Source: Bactericera cockerelli
Taxonomy: Eukaryota > Arthropoda > Insecta > Hemiptera > Triozidae
Direction of reading: 5' to 3'
Length of the DNA stretch: 64,000 bases
Assembly: GCA_024516035.1 (NCBI GenBank)
Contig: CM044964.1
Location: 26,560,866-26,624,865 of the forward strand
The position numbers and the translations under genes were made by a program. Below are positions 19,984 through 28,877 of the stretch, piece by piece (position 1 is the stretch's first letter; every line of letters starts with the position of its first letter). The notes below the pieces were generated by a model. That model saw nothing but the letters and a program-made list of their open reading frames with translations. It did not search any database and was not told where the DNA came from.

Positions 19984-20164
19984 TGAAATGAAAAATAGAT
20001 GTGAACGTTTGTACATTATTTTATTAGGACTTGGGTAAAGTTTTAAAGTACAAGAATGATGTGTAGCTGAAGAGTGTCAGTTGGAGAATGGGATCGTTGG
20101 ACCAGTCTGCTCAGAGGAAGACTGGCCGAAGTAACACTGGTTCAAATTCTCCAATATTATCACA
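19984..20164 (-). repeat. 5' LTR, 181 bp
   Basis: Matches the 3' LTR along its full length as far as I compared it by eye. The CATAC duplication follows at 20165-20169. Confidence 0.9.
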
Positions 20165-20169
20165 CATAC

Positions 20170-20460
20170 TGTCTGGCTGGGGGACGTTAAACAGGGAGAA
20201 GATCAGTGTCTCACTAGAGGACTATAAACAGAGAACAAACTAGCCAACCCTTACAAGCCAGGCTAGCTTATATAGGAAACTGCAAGCTAGCTAGGGTTTA
20301 ATGGCTTGTACAGAAAAGTCCAAGTCCTCATGATGGTTGATCGCACATAGAAATATGTGTTTCAGGACGAGCCAACTTTGAAATAAAGTTGGCTGATGAC
20401 CATCAATCACCCCTCCAGTTGTCGCCAAGTTGGCTATAACAACACAACAACAATAACAAC
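20170..20460 (-). repeat. LTR-like or repeat fragment with TATA box
   Basis: On the minus strand it begins TGTTGTGTTGTTATAGCC and contains CCTATATAAGCTAGCC, a good TATA box. It ends in GTCCCCCAGCCAGACAG, which is related to the 38 bp units at 22055. It could be a solo LTR or promoter-bearing fragment of another element into which the Ty3 element jumped. I could not find a second copy to set its ends. Confidence 0.35.
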
Positions 20461-20475
20461 AACATACATTACATA

Positions 20476-20688
20476 TAATAATAACACACTTTAGTGGAAG
20501 GTAACCAACAGGCGAGGTTAATGCTCAAAGTATTTTTTAACACCTAACCCTAAGAGTCTTATTATTATGTGGTCATGAACTCAAATTAATGAGGTAAAAT
20601 TCATTCAATCGGTGGGATTCGAACCAACGGATCCCTACGCTACCTGGATTACCAGGCGAGCGCCTTAACCACTTCACCAATCCATGTT
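20476..20688 (-). repeat. tRNA-derived SINE, family B
   Basis: Minus-strand copy with the B-box-like TTGGTTCGAATCCCACC and the CTTCCACTAAAGTGTG end next to a TTAT microsatellite. Confidence 0.7.
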
Positions 20689-21597
20689 ATTTACCAACAA
20701 GAAAATCTATTCCTCCATTGGTGCTGATACCATGTGCAATTATTTTACCTACATACTTCATACATCACTTTCCCCAACATAAACCAACTTACCAACCAGT
20801 CAGGCTACTTTCTCTTCTTTCAACAAATTTAATTAGTGGTAACACACTAGTACTTAAAACGATTGTATTTTTTCCAGTAGCATTATTGCTTTATTTGTCA
20901 TCTCAAAATTTTGGAAGTGTTATATCATAAGGGGTATGAGGATTTGAGGAAGTGTATTAGAGTGTTAATTTTTATTATTTTTGCTAACATAAAACAATTT
21001 TATTTGTTTTCAATAGCAATGTCTTCAGTAACATCATAATAAACAATTTATTCTTCCGCAACTTCGTACCAAATATTTCGGTATTTAGATGTCACTAGTC
21101 GCTACATGGGAATAGACAGAGACATGGCCAATACTGGCTACGTCTGCATATCCAATGCCATAGCATTGCCACTGTTTTAGAGTTAGCAATTATTAATAAA
21201 GAATACTTCAATATTTTCAATAAAATTTGCTATGGCAATACACTGATTATTGAAGTTTTTATTATTATTGCCTAGTTTTGTCTAGGTAAAATTTGTCTAG
21301 TGAAGATTTAAGCAATGGAATAGAATATACCTTGTTCATACTGCCATAAAGGTAAGACTTAAAATTCCCTTTACTCCAGCAGTCAAACTGGTCTTATATA
21401 TTTTATCGTCCACGATGGCTACCATCGTCTGGCTACCATCGTCCACGATGACGCCACCCTATGATGATATAAAAGGAGAAATGTAAAATTCTATCGTGTG
21501 AACCTGAATTTGTCTATTAATTTCGCTTCAAAACGGGATATTTCCAAATCGCTTTTCCCAAAACGACACTCTTGCGTCAAATGAAGAGAGCGAGAGG
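20689..21597. other. 3' flank of Osiris gene, repeat pieces
   Basis: AT-rich. 21310-21400 resembles 1870-1960. 21405-21465 has CACGATGGCTACCATCGT palindromes and GACGCCACCC, the end of the 38 bp-repeat element family. No gene is seen; the polyadenylation site of the minus-strand Osiris gene should lie here. Confidence 0.45.
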
Positions 21598-24500
21598 CTA
21601 CGTCCGTTTCCACACCACCCGCTTGCCGCTCCTATCCGCACTCTCCTTTTTGAATCCCGGCTTGTGGAAAATCAGCTCCGGTTCCGGACTGTAGTCGGAT
21701 CCACTCGAGCCACTACTTCCGAATCCACCCGACGCGCCGCCGAGTCCACCCGAAGTGATTCCCCCCGATCCGAGGATGCCCGATCCTCCCGCCGAGCCGG
21801 GTTTTCGATAGCCGAAACCATCGTCGCTGACCAGCCCCCCAAACAAGGAGCCGCCACTCAGGAGGGAATCTTCGAATCCGTGACCTTGGAATCCGCCGGG
21901 GCCGGCGAAACCGCCGCCGCTATAACCACCACCGCCGCCGCCGGCGTAGGTGTAGCCGGTGCCATGATGGTGCCCGTGGTGTAAGTGTGTGCCTTTGACG
22001 CCGTGAGAGAGAATCTGGAAATTAGAAACGGAATTTCAGGAATAATTTCAGACTTTAAACAGGGAGTAGACCAGCAGTCTGGCTGGGGGACTATAAACAG
22101 GGAGTAGACCAGTAGTCTGTCTGGGGGACTATAAACAGGGAGTAGACCAGCAGTCTTGCCGGGGGACTATAAACAGGGAGTAGACCAGCAGTCTGGCTGG
22201 GGGACTATAAAAAGGGAGTAGACCAGCAGTCTGGCTGGGGGACTATAAACAGGGAGTAGACCAGCATTGGCTTGGTTCTGGGGGCCCTTGTCAATTATTA
22301 GAAATTAGCCTCCTTGTAAAGACAGTGGCAGAAGTGCTGAATCATTCCTTCACTGTCTGGCTACCATCGTTCACGATGACGCCACCCTAATGAATGATGA
22401 TTTCAGATTGATGTTTTTCTAAAGAGCGAGGATCAATTTTTTTGTTCCTCTTTGGCTTGACGATAAGTTAAAAGAGACTAAGAAGATGAGTTATAATAAA
22501 CGAGTTGTCTTTGACACTATCTTGAAACGGTCTTTGCCCCGAGTTATGCCAATTGATTTACAAGCCAGGTATGTATGTGTGAGTGTTTTTCAGATTTACT
22601 ACCTTCGTCAAAGAAGAGATTTTTTTCATCGCACATTGCATATTCAATCTGAATAACAGGCGCATATATGAGTATAAATAATTAGTACGCATGTAGAACT
22701 GTAGGTTCTAATATCCAAATAGGTAGTTGGTATATCAAAGTAGGTACACAGTAAATTTTAAGATAACTAATTGAAGTTATAATTAATTTTTTTAGGTTTT
22801 ATGAGGAAAAAGATGTTACTTACCTTAGCAATGGAGCTAAACCCCACAAAGCTAGTCACCGGAAGGGTCAGCTTACTCAGAATCATGGCTTACTGACTTC
22901 TTAGTGAGGAAATTATGTTACTTACCTTAGCTATGGAGCTGAATCCCACAAAGCTAGTCACCAGAAGGGCCAGCTTGCTCAGAATCATGGCTTTCTTAGT
23001 GAGGAAAAAGATGGCGGCGAATACGATGGGTATGATGCTGATGATGGAGATCTTGAAACCCAGAAGTATAGGCAGGACGTTGCGTTTGATGAGTAGACGA
23101 CCTTAAGAGACATATTAATAATGTTAAACTCATTTGAATAAACTTTATTTTCAATAAGTTAAATACAGTGGAAGACAAAATATATAGGTATACAAGAACA
23201 GCATTATCTATCTTTTATTCTGTTTAATTGAATGCCAAATGCATTTATTTAATAAACAATTCACTTCTCAGGTACTTCTGCTGAATCCAGGAATCGAACT
23301 ACAAGCAGTAGTCAGAACCGTGACTCTACGGTTGGATAAATTAACAGTTCACACAACTACCTATACACGTTATGTCTAAGGTAGATAAGAGCCTTTTGTT
23401 GTATGGCACATTGCAGAATCATTTTGTTTTTCACGGCGCCATTAAATCATTCAGATTTTGAGAACTCGGTTGGTTAATTCAAATTTGAATCGCCAAAATA
23501 GTGATTTTGATAGTTTATAAAAGGCGTTTTTTGAACGATCGTTTGAGGGTTATTTTGATAGTTTACAAAAGGCGTTTTATGAACGATCGTTTCAGAGTTA
23601 TTTTGATCGTTCAATCATTTGAAGCCATTAGTGCATTGATTATTTGCAATTTTTGATCAATGCAATTGATTTCATACAGTTAATTGTCCAAGTGCTGCTT
23701 GGAAGTTATCCAGGGATAAATTTAAGGGTCGAATGACCGAAATTCACACTTCATAAGAATAAATAATAATAATAATATCGCCTTATTTATACTGCCCAAT
23801 TAAGACTACTAAAGTTCCAGCGGTAAGCCCAAGACATATTATTATGTGGTAAAAATCCCAACTGGGAGGATAACTTGTCATGTCCCGGTTGGGTTTCGAA
23901 CCCACGACCTCTGGAATCTCTGGATTCACAGAGTGCCGCCTTTACCACTGACCTACCGGAACAGACAAATAAAGCACTGATGGATCACCTTTAATGTCAG
24001 GTAGGTACATCATAAGGTTTGCGTGGAAGAGATTACCGCAGGCAATAAACCCGCCCTTTAGGTAGGACAATAGAATTATTTTCTTCTTTGTTATTTATTT
24101 ATTTTTCCAACTATTTCATCAGTTATTTATTACTTCAGAGAAATTTCTAATATTGAAAATCGGCAGTACTGTGTTTGTTTTAGTAATAAAAAAATAATAA
24201 TATTTTTCTTAATTTTATAGTGTAAATATTGTACATTGCTTTGTCCTCCTAATCAGTGGCGTATCAAGACCCAAAATTTGGGGGGGGGGACTACGTATAT
24301 TCCATCGTATTTATTTTGGAGGGGTTTCTTGAAAATTTTGAGGGGGGGGTTTCCCCAATACCACCCCCTTTCTACGCCACTGCTCCTAATAAATATTTAT
24401 GTAACAATAATAACATTGGACCTTCTGGGTAGTAATTTCAAAAAATAGGCAATAACCCCGCCCTTTAGTTAGGACTTATGTTTTTATATATTTTCTATTC

Positions 24501-27046
24501 TTTTTCATTTTCATTGTATATATTGTTTCCATTTTTTTCATTGTTAAATTAATTATTTGTACGTACATAATGTCCATTTATACCTAATAAAGCGTTGAAA
24601 AAAAAGAAAAAAAAAATCAAAGAAAAATTTCAGTGTTGACTCGACGCTCACCCGTGCTTAGTTGTCTCTCGTCTAGACTACTCCTCGGGTCCAGTTGGAA
24701 CTCTATGACTCCCTTGCCGTTATAGGAGGGATTCACCACAAGGAACAGGCCCGGATACAGTGCCTGCAAGTGGTAGCGAATGGTGCGACGCTGAAGAAAC
24801 GTCGAAATGGCTTCCAGCCCTGTGCGATAGTCCGTAGGGTCCTCGCCTGAAATGTTTGGAATATTTCGTGAGGAAAAATGAGATAGGTAAGGTTCCCTCT
24901 ATGTTATATGATCTCAGTGAGTAATACACATTATTGCCGTGCAATAGTCACCGTGGCAGAGTGAGTTAGCTCAAATTTGCTACATATTTTGCTCAAACAG
25001 AAAATCTCAACAACTTTTTTTTGGTTACAAACTTTACATGTTTGGATTTATTAAGTCAATTCGATTTTTTTTTTTTTTTTCCGTCACGAAGTCTTTTGCT
25101 GATGTAATAATTTTATTTGTCCTATTTTAATATACCTAGTCTCCATGAGTACACACAAACACTAAAGTACGTCCTGTGTAACTTATATTACTATCTATCC
25201 AGACTACGTTTGGAGAGAAAATAATAATAATATCGCCTTATTTATACTGCCCGATTAGGACTATTAAGTCCCATTATTCCAGGAGTAAGCCCCAAACGTA
25301 TTATTATGTGGTAAAAATCCTAAATTGGAGGATAACTTGTCATGTCCCGGCTGGGTTTTGAACCCGCGACTTCAGGAATCTCTGGATTCACAGAGTACCG
25401 CCTTTACCACTGAGCTACCGGGACAGATGTTATCATATCATATTATCATATTTGTGTTAATCACACAAGATATGTCGGAATTACACAAAGTCACTCTGCT
25501 AAAATTTTGCCGAGCTTCGAAATCGAACCACTGACCTCCAAGTTACGAGTCTATCGTCTTGTAGCTCGAGCGACGTTGGTTACTTCACGCGACAATTAGG
25601 AGAATTGGAAATCACGGTTATGATTTGGTAATCACCCTTATTCCTGGGCGTTTCTTTATTATAGTGATCTCTAAGAGCCAACCTCCGTGGCTCAGTAGTT
25701 AAGAGTATTGGTTGCTGATCCGGAGGTTGCGGGTTCGAACCCCGGCCAGAGCGGAAAATTCTAACCGAGTTTTCCGTTTCCGGAATGGCAGGGATGTAAA
25801 GGTATGTCCTGAAGTAATGCGAAAGCGGTTCCAGGGCACAATTACCTTTAAAAAAAAGTGATCTTCTAAGAACTAGTTTATGAAGACGCATAGATGATAT
25901 TTTACTTATTCACTTTACCAGTGAATCTCAGTAGCTCGATAGATGAGGCAGTGAGCTCGTAACTTGGAGATTGGAGGTTCGAGTCCCAAGTAAGTCAAAA
26001 ATTTGGTAAAGTAAATTTCAGTAATTTGTAATAATACTATTATGGTTCACACAATTATGATTACCCTAAAAACTTTTAACCTATTTGAGTATCCAAATCA
26101 TCATCACCAGCTTTCTAGTTGCATTACCTTACAGGAGAAGCTTTGGTCTTGCGAAAAAATTTGAACCTATTGTTGAGAGTGTTTTTTTTTCTCGATCATA
26201 TTAGGTCCATAGAAATTGATTCGCTTATTACTCACCCACTGGTATAAGGCGGGAACTTTGGTGCTCGTCCGCTGGATTTGAGCTCAGAATCAGATTCTCC
26301 TCAATGTTAATATCCTTTGCAGAGTGACTATAGCGTTCTAGGAAGTTCACCGTCTTCTGACTAATACAAGGCAAAATCCCAACACTGCCATCCCTGATAC
26401 ATTGCTCCAGGACATTGCCTACGTCACCATTGCTGCTGGTTCCTTGAAAGGTGTCCTCACTTGGAGGTCCATTCTTAGTTCCACGAAAGTTATCTTTGTC
26501 GCTGAATTCACCATTGTGTGTATGAAAGCTATCTTTATTGGAAACGCCATTTGTCATTCCATGAAAGCCGTCCTCATTGGAAGCCTGGAAACTCTCTCCG
26601 TCAAAGCTACCGTCATTGTTGAAATTGGTTTGTTGAATGTTTCCAATGAATCCGTTGTTGGCATCTTCATTTTCAACCGATGCAAAACGATCATCACCAC
26701 CGAATCTGTTGGGGGCAATGCCTCCGTTCTCGTAGTGTTCTCCACTTTCTTGAACATTCCCGCTAGTTGCTTTGTCATGAATGTCACCACTGTGGTTAAC
26801 TTTCTTCACATTGTTTTCACTGGCAGAATGCGCATAGTGCTTCTTTCTCCTGACATGTCTGGTTCCTGTCAGAATTCTTCCATCGACGTCATCAAGGCTT
26901 TCTATACTTTCCAAGTTTGTTTTCGTTTCTTCCATGATGGCTGTAGGACTTTTGAGTGGGTCTTCAAGAAACTTGATGGCTTCAGTGTTCTCGAAAATGA
27001 AGACAGTTGTTAATATGCATCTGATCATGTGAAGTTTGGAGACCAT
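21598..27046 (-). CDS. Osiris (DUF1676) family protein, complete, four exons, 532 aa
   Basis: Exons: 27046-26236, 24846-24652, 23101-22926, 22014-21598. All junctions are GT-AG and the phases join (1, 1, 0) without stops. Residues 1-23 form a signal peptide. Residues about 25-205 are an unusual polar insert with a degenerate 14-15 residue repeat at about 150-206 (pattern S-x-D-x-F-x-G-x-x-N-G). C216 and C227 are the Osiris cysteine pair. Exon 2 continues DUF1676 (EDPTDYRTGLEAIS). Exon 3 (residues 336-394) is the hydrophobic segment after RLLIKRNVLPILLGFK. Exon 4 (395-532) is Gly/Ser/His-rich, with HLHHGHHHG and GGSG runs, and ends in a basic WKRT. It is about twice the usual Osiris length. 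The role is probably membrane-associated, in cuticle or apical-matrix secretion, known for the family and inferred here. Confidence 0.88.
22055..22395 (+). repeat. Dispersed element with five to six 38-bp units
   Basis: Lies in the last intron-to-exon region upstream of exon 4 of the Osiris gene. The unit core is AGGGAGTAGACCAGCAGTCT followed by GGCTGGGGGACTATAAAC. After the array comes the unique end (GGCTTGGTTCTGGGGGCC ... CTACCATCGTTCACGATGAC). Copies at 4128 and 56775 have one or two units, so array length varies between insertions. Confidence 0.75.
22801..22905 (-). pseudogene. Tandem partial duplicate of Osiris exon 3
   Basis: Repeats the second half of exon 3 (22926-23101) with its donor. 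The exon-like part is 22890-22824 and the donor AAG|GTAAGTAAC is kept. A 7 bp insertion (TACTGAC at 22891-22897) separates it from matching upstream sequence. The reading frame used by exon 3 meets TAA just before the conserved ATG codon, and the product differs at several residues (Leu to Pro in the TSFVG region). It is probably not an alternative exon, although it brings a second donor 100 bp downstream of the real one. Confidence 0.7.
23102..24245. other. Osiris intron 2, upper part: repeats
   Basis: Within the intron 23102-24651. 23509-23610 holds about 2.3 copies of a 48 bp unit (core AAAAGGCGTTTTTTGAACGA). 23760-23965 is SINE family D. 24005-24070 is a tail E fragment (GTGGAAGAGATTACCGCAGG). 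The rest is AT-rich. Confidence 0.5.
23760..23965 (-). repeat. tRNA-derived SINE, family D
   Basis: The minus strand starts with a tRNA-like head (TGTTCCGGTAGGTCAGTGGT and GTCGTGGGTTCGAAACCC). The tail runs through ACATAATAATATGTCTTGGG to an AT/AAT microsatellite. Inserted in an Osiris intron. Confidence 0.75.
24254..24382. mobile_element. hAT-type MITE, 129 bp
   Basis: Terminal inverted repeats CAGTGGCGTA / TACGCCACTG, flanked by a perfect 8 bp target duplication CTCCTAAT at 24246-24253 and 24383-24390. The inside is G-rich (runs of 8-10 G). TIR start and 8 bp duplication are hAT hallmarks. No coding capacity; inserted in an Osiris intron. Confidence 0.88.
24449..24610 (+). repeat. Retroelement 3' tail, family E
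   Basis: GGCAATAACCCCGCCCTTTA, then an AT-rich stretch, TACCTAATAAAGCGTTGAAA and poly-A. It ends about 40 bp from the Osiris exon 2 donor. Confidence 0.6.
25222..25425 (-). repeat. tRNA-derived SINE, family D
   Basis: Head TGTCCCGGTAGCTCAGTGGT on the minus strand with GGGTTCAAAACCC. Body as in the copy at 23760. Confidence 0.75.
25678..25857 (+). repeat. tRNA-derived SINE, family A
   Basis: The best preserved head of the family: GGCTCAGTAGTTAAGAGT and GCGGGTTCGAACCCCGGC. Ends in AATTACCTTTAAAAAAA. Confidence 0.78.
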
Positions 27047-27999
27047 TTTGATTAGTTAGATTCCAGAAGTAACGGACTTCTTTTGGGAACAAATTGTACA
27101 GTATTTTTTCTGGTCTCTACAAAAAGTTTTTAATTTTTTTTCACGATCGAAAATTACTTTGCTTTCTACTTTGTGAAATAGATATAATTTCCTTTTCAAA
27201 ATAGGTACTATTATCACTAAAACCTAGATTTCTATAAAGTATTGTACTCGGTCACTTTATTTAGCTGCACTTTTCTCTATAAAATTAACTGGTACTTTAG
27301 AACTTCTATATTTTCTGAAAACTCGAATTTGAATTATGAATCTTTGTAGAAAAATGATTAGTGTGTATGGGGTGGATCATTAATTATCTAAAGCACATTA
27401 CTTCATACACATTCGATAAATCTTGAATTTAATTCTGTTACATTTCGATTTTATTCCCGGGTTTGATGAAAATATATTTTCAATTAAAAAACTCCGTTTG
27501 GACGATAAGGACAAATTTCGACGCGGATTTTGTTTCTGCAAAATCTTGGACTCAACTGGCAAATTATTTTGTTCGGCGGAAGAACAGTACAGGACTTACC
27601 TATAAGAATAGAATAAAAAACTTACCTATTGTTAGCGTGTAGAAGAGCTTTCTATCTATTGTTTTGGCCAGTATAGGATGCAGTAAAGTTGTTCTTCAGG
27701 GTTCCGTACCAATTATAAATGTTCCCATGCTGATTATGTCATGAGAATGGCAGCTGAGATTTTGCATCCGTTTCGAAGGAGTGTTAAAGTTAAAAAGTAA
27801 AATTCCGTCCTCATACCTAGTGAATGAAAAATTGAGCTTTTTGGACCCCTGCATTTATTTCCTTATTTGGTCCTTAGGATTTTTATCAAAAAAATGTATT
27901 TACTTTAGATTTTTAGTAACTTCGTGGCTGCCCATACCAATGTGACAAATGTTCCTCATAAGCTCACGAGTTAATGCGAGAAATGATCCAGTGCTTCAG
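27047..27999. other. 5' flank of the four-exon Osiris gene
   Basis: AT-rich DNA that should hold the promoter of the minus-strand gene starting at 27046. I see no confident TATA-initiator pair. A 60-codon frame at 27423-27605 has no family signature. Confidence 0.4.
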
Positions 28000-28222
28000 A
28001 CAGGGTTGATGACGCATTGAATACACCGGTTCTCGATAGATCACCGAAGTAAACAAACGTCCAACGAATTCAAAACTAGGTGGGTTACAACACTCACATT
28101 CAAATTCTCGGAAGTAAATGAGAGTAACAGGATTGTGAGTTTCCTGCAAATGGAGGGTAACACCTCCGTCGTGATAAAAGCATGCAGTTGAAAGTGACGT
28201 TAAACGCAAACTAAAAAAGAAA
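28000..28222 (+). repeat. 5S rRNA-derived SINE, worn copy
   Basis: GAATACACCGGTTCTCG and GATCACCGAAGTAAAC match the 5S head. The tail has GTGAGTTTCCTGCAAATGGA and GCAGTTGAAAGTGACGTTAA, ending in an A-rich stretch. Confidence 0.65.
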
Positions 28223-28424
28223 ACTTACTCTAGTGCACTTGTCTGAAAGAAGAACTTACTATCTTCACTTACGTAACATCAAACTTACTCCTACATACAA
28301 ATTACAGTACAACCATACAACCGGATCACGAGAAAAGTAAAAGTCCATTTCCTATATTTAGAACAGTGATTACTGCGATTGATCTACCTATCTCTATTTA
28401 AATTTCACCTATAAATAATAATAA

Positions 28425-28559
28425 TTCCGGCCCCGCTCAGGCTGGGTGAAATTTTGTGAGTTTCACCTGGTTTGTGAGTTTCTAACGAATGGAAGGTAAA
28501 ACCCTCGTTTTGATATGACCATGCAGTTGATAGGTACGTTAAACCCAAAAAAAAAAAAA
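28425..28559 (+). repeat. Shared SINE 3' tail without a head
   Basis: GGCCCCGCTCAGGCTGGGTG through ATGACCATGCAGTTGATAGG to poly-A. Similar headless tails lie at 34352, 49875, 54898 and 58436. Confidence 0.6.
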
Positions 28560-28569
28560 TGTTATTAAT

Positions 28570-28796
28570 TTGTTGGCCGTGATAGACACCGATAATATGT
28601 ATCTCACGGTAGTGGAAGGATTATACCTAGGAAGGATCTGGGTGTTACTTTCTCTGAGGACCTATCTTTTAAGACTCAGATAAGTTACACTGTTGGATCC
28701 TGTTACCGTACACTTGGTTTCTTAATGCGAACATTCAAAGGTGTGGACAATCCTGATCTTTATATCCTCCTTTTCAACTCCCTCATCCTATCGCGG
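28570..28796 (+). pseudogene. LINE reverse-transcriptase fragment, left part
   Basis: Translates with motifs DLGVTFSEDLSFKTQIS and LYILLFNSLILSR, typical of the segment after the RT core in CR1/Jockey-like LINEs. It is cut at CGCGG by the Transib element and continues at 31521. Confidence 0.75.
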
Positions 28797-28835
28797 CACA
28801 TACAAAGATTTGCCCAATCTGGGGGGACAAAATTA
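28797..28835 (+). other. Transib left end, RSS-like signal
   Basis: Heptamer CACATAC (28797-28803), 23 bp spacer (28804-28826), nonamer-like ACAAAATTA (28827-28835). Against the vertebrate nonamer ACAAAAACC, six of nine positions match; the heptamer keeps the essential CAC. Confidence 0.7.
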
Positions 28836-28877
28836 TTTTATGCATTTAATCATTTGGAAACAGGGTAAAACTAGTTT

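Larger units (their letters stand above)
16207..20164 (-). mobile_element. Young compact Ty3-type LTR retrotransposon, 3,958 bp
   Basis: Two direct repeats of 181 bp (16207-16387 and 19984-20164) look identical base for base. They start TG and end CA, and the element is flanked by a perfect 5 bp duplication, CATAC, at 16202-16206 and 20165-20169. Between them is one uninterrupted gag-pol frame on the minus strand. The element is short for its class: small LTRs, no separate gag and pol frames, and no env. No standard TGGCGCC-type tRNA primer site follows the 5' LTR (positions below 19984 on the minus strand). The purine-rich AGCTGGGGTGAA just before the 3' LTR is a likely polypurine tract. Identical LTRs and an open frame mean recent insertion. 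Confidence 0.92.
24847..26235. other. Osiris intron 1: SINE-rich
   Basis: Contains SINE D (25222-25425), SINE A (25678-25857) and a tRNA-like SINE at 25905-26010 (GGAGGTTCGAGTCCCAAG) with a related inverted head at 25500-25570. A T-run lies at 25065-25080. No coding sequence is seen. Confidence 0.55.

Noticed and set aside
21664..21984. 106-codon frame on the plus strand
   Set aside because: Shadow of the GC-rich Gly/Ser exon 4 on the minus strand.
25678..25752. tRNA genes at the several heads with A and B boxes
   Set aside because: Every instance is joined to a repeated tail and occurs in several diverged copies with damaged stems. They are SINE heads, not tRNA genes.
26402..27013. 203-codon frame on the plus strand
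   Set aside because: It lies antisense to Osiris exon 1 and has no family signature; the minus strand has signal peptide, cysteine pair and valid splice sites.
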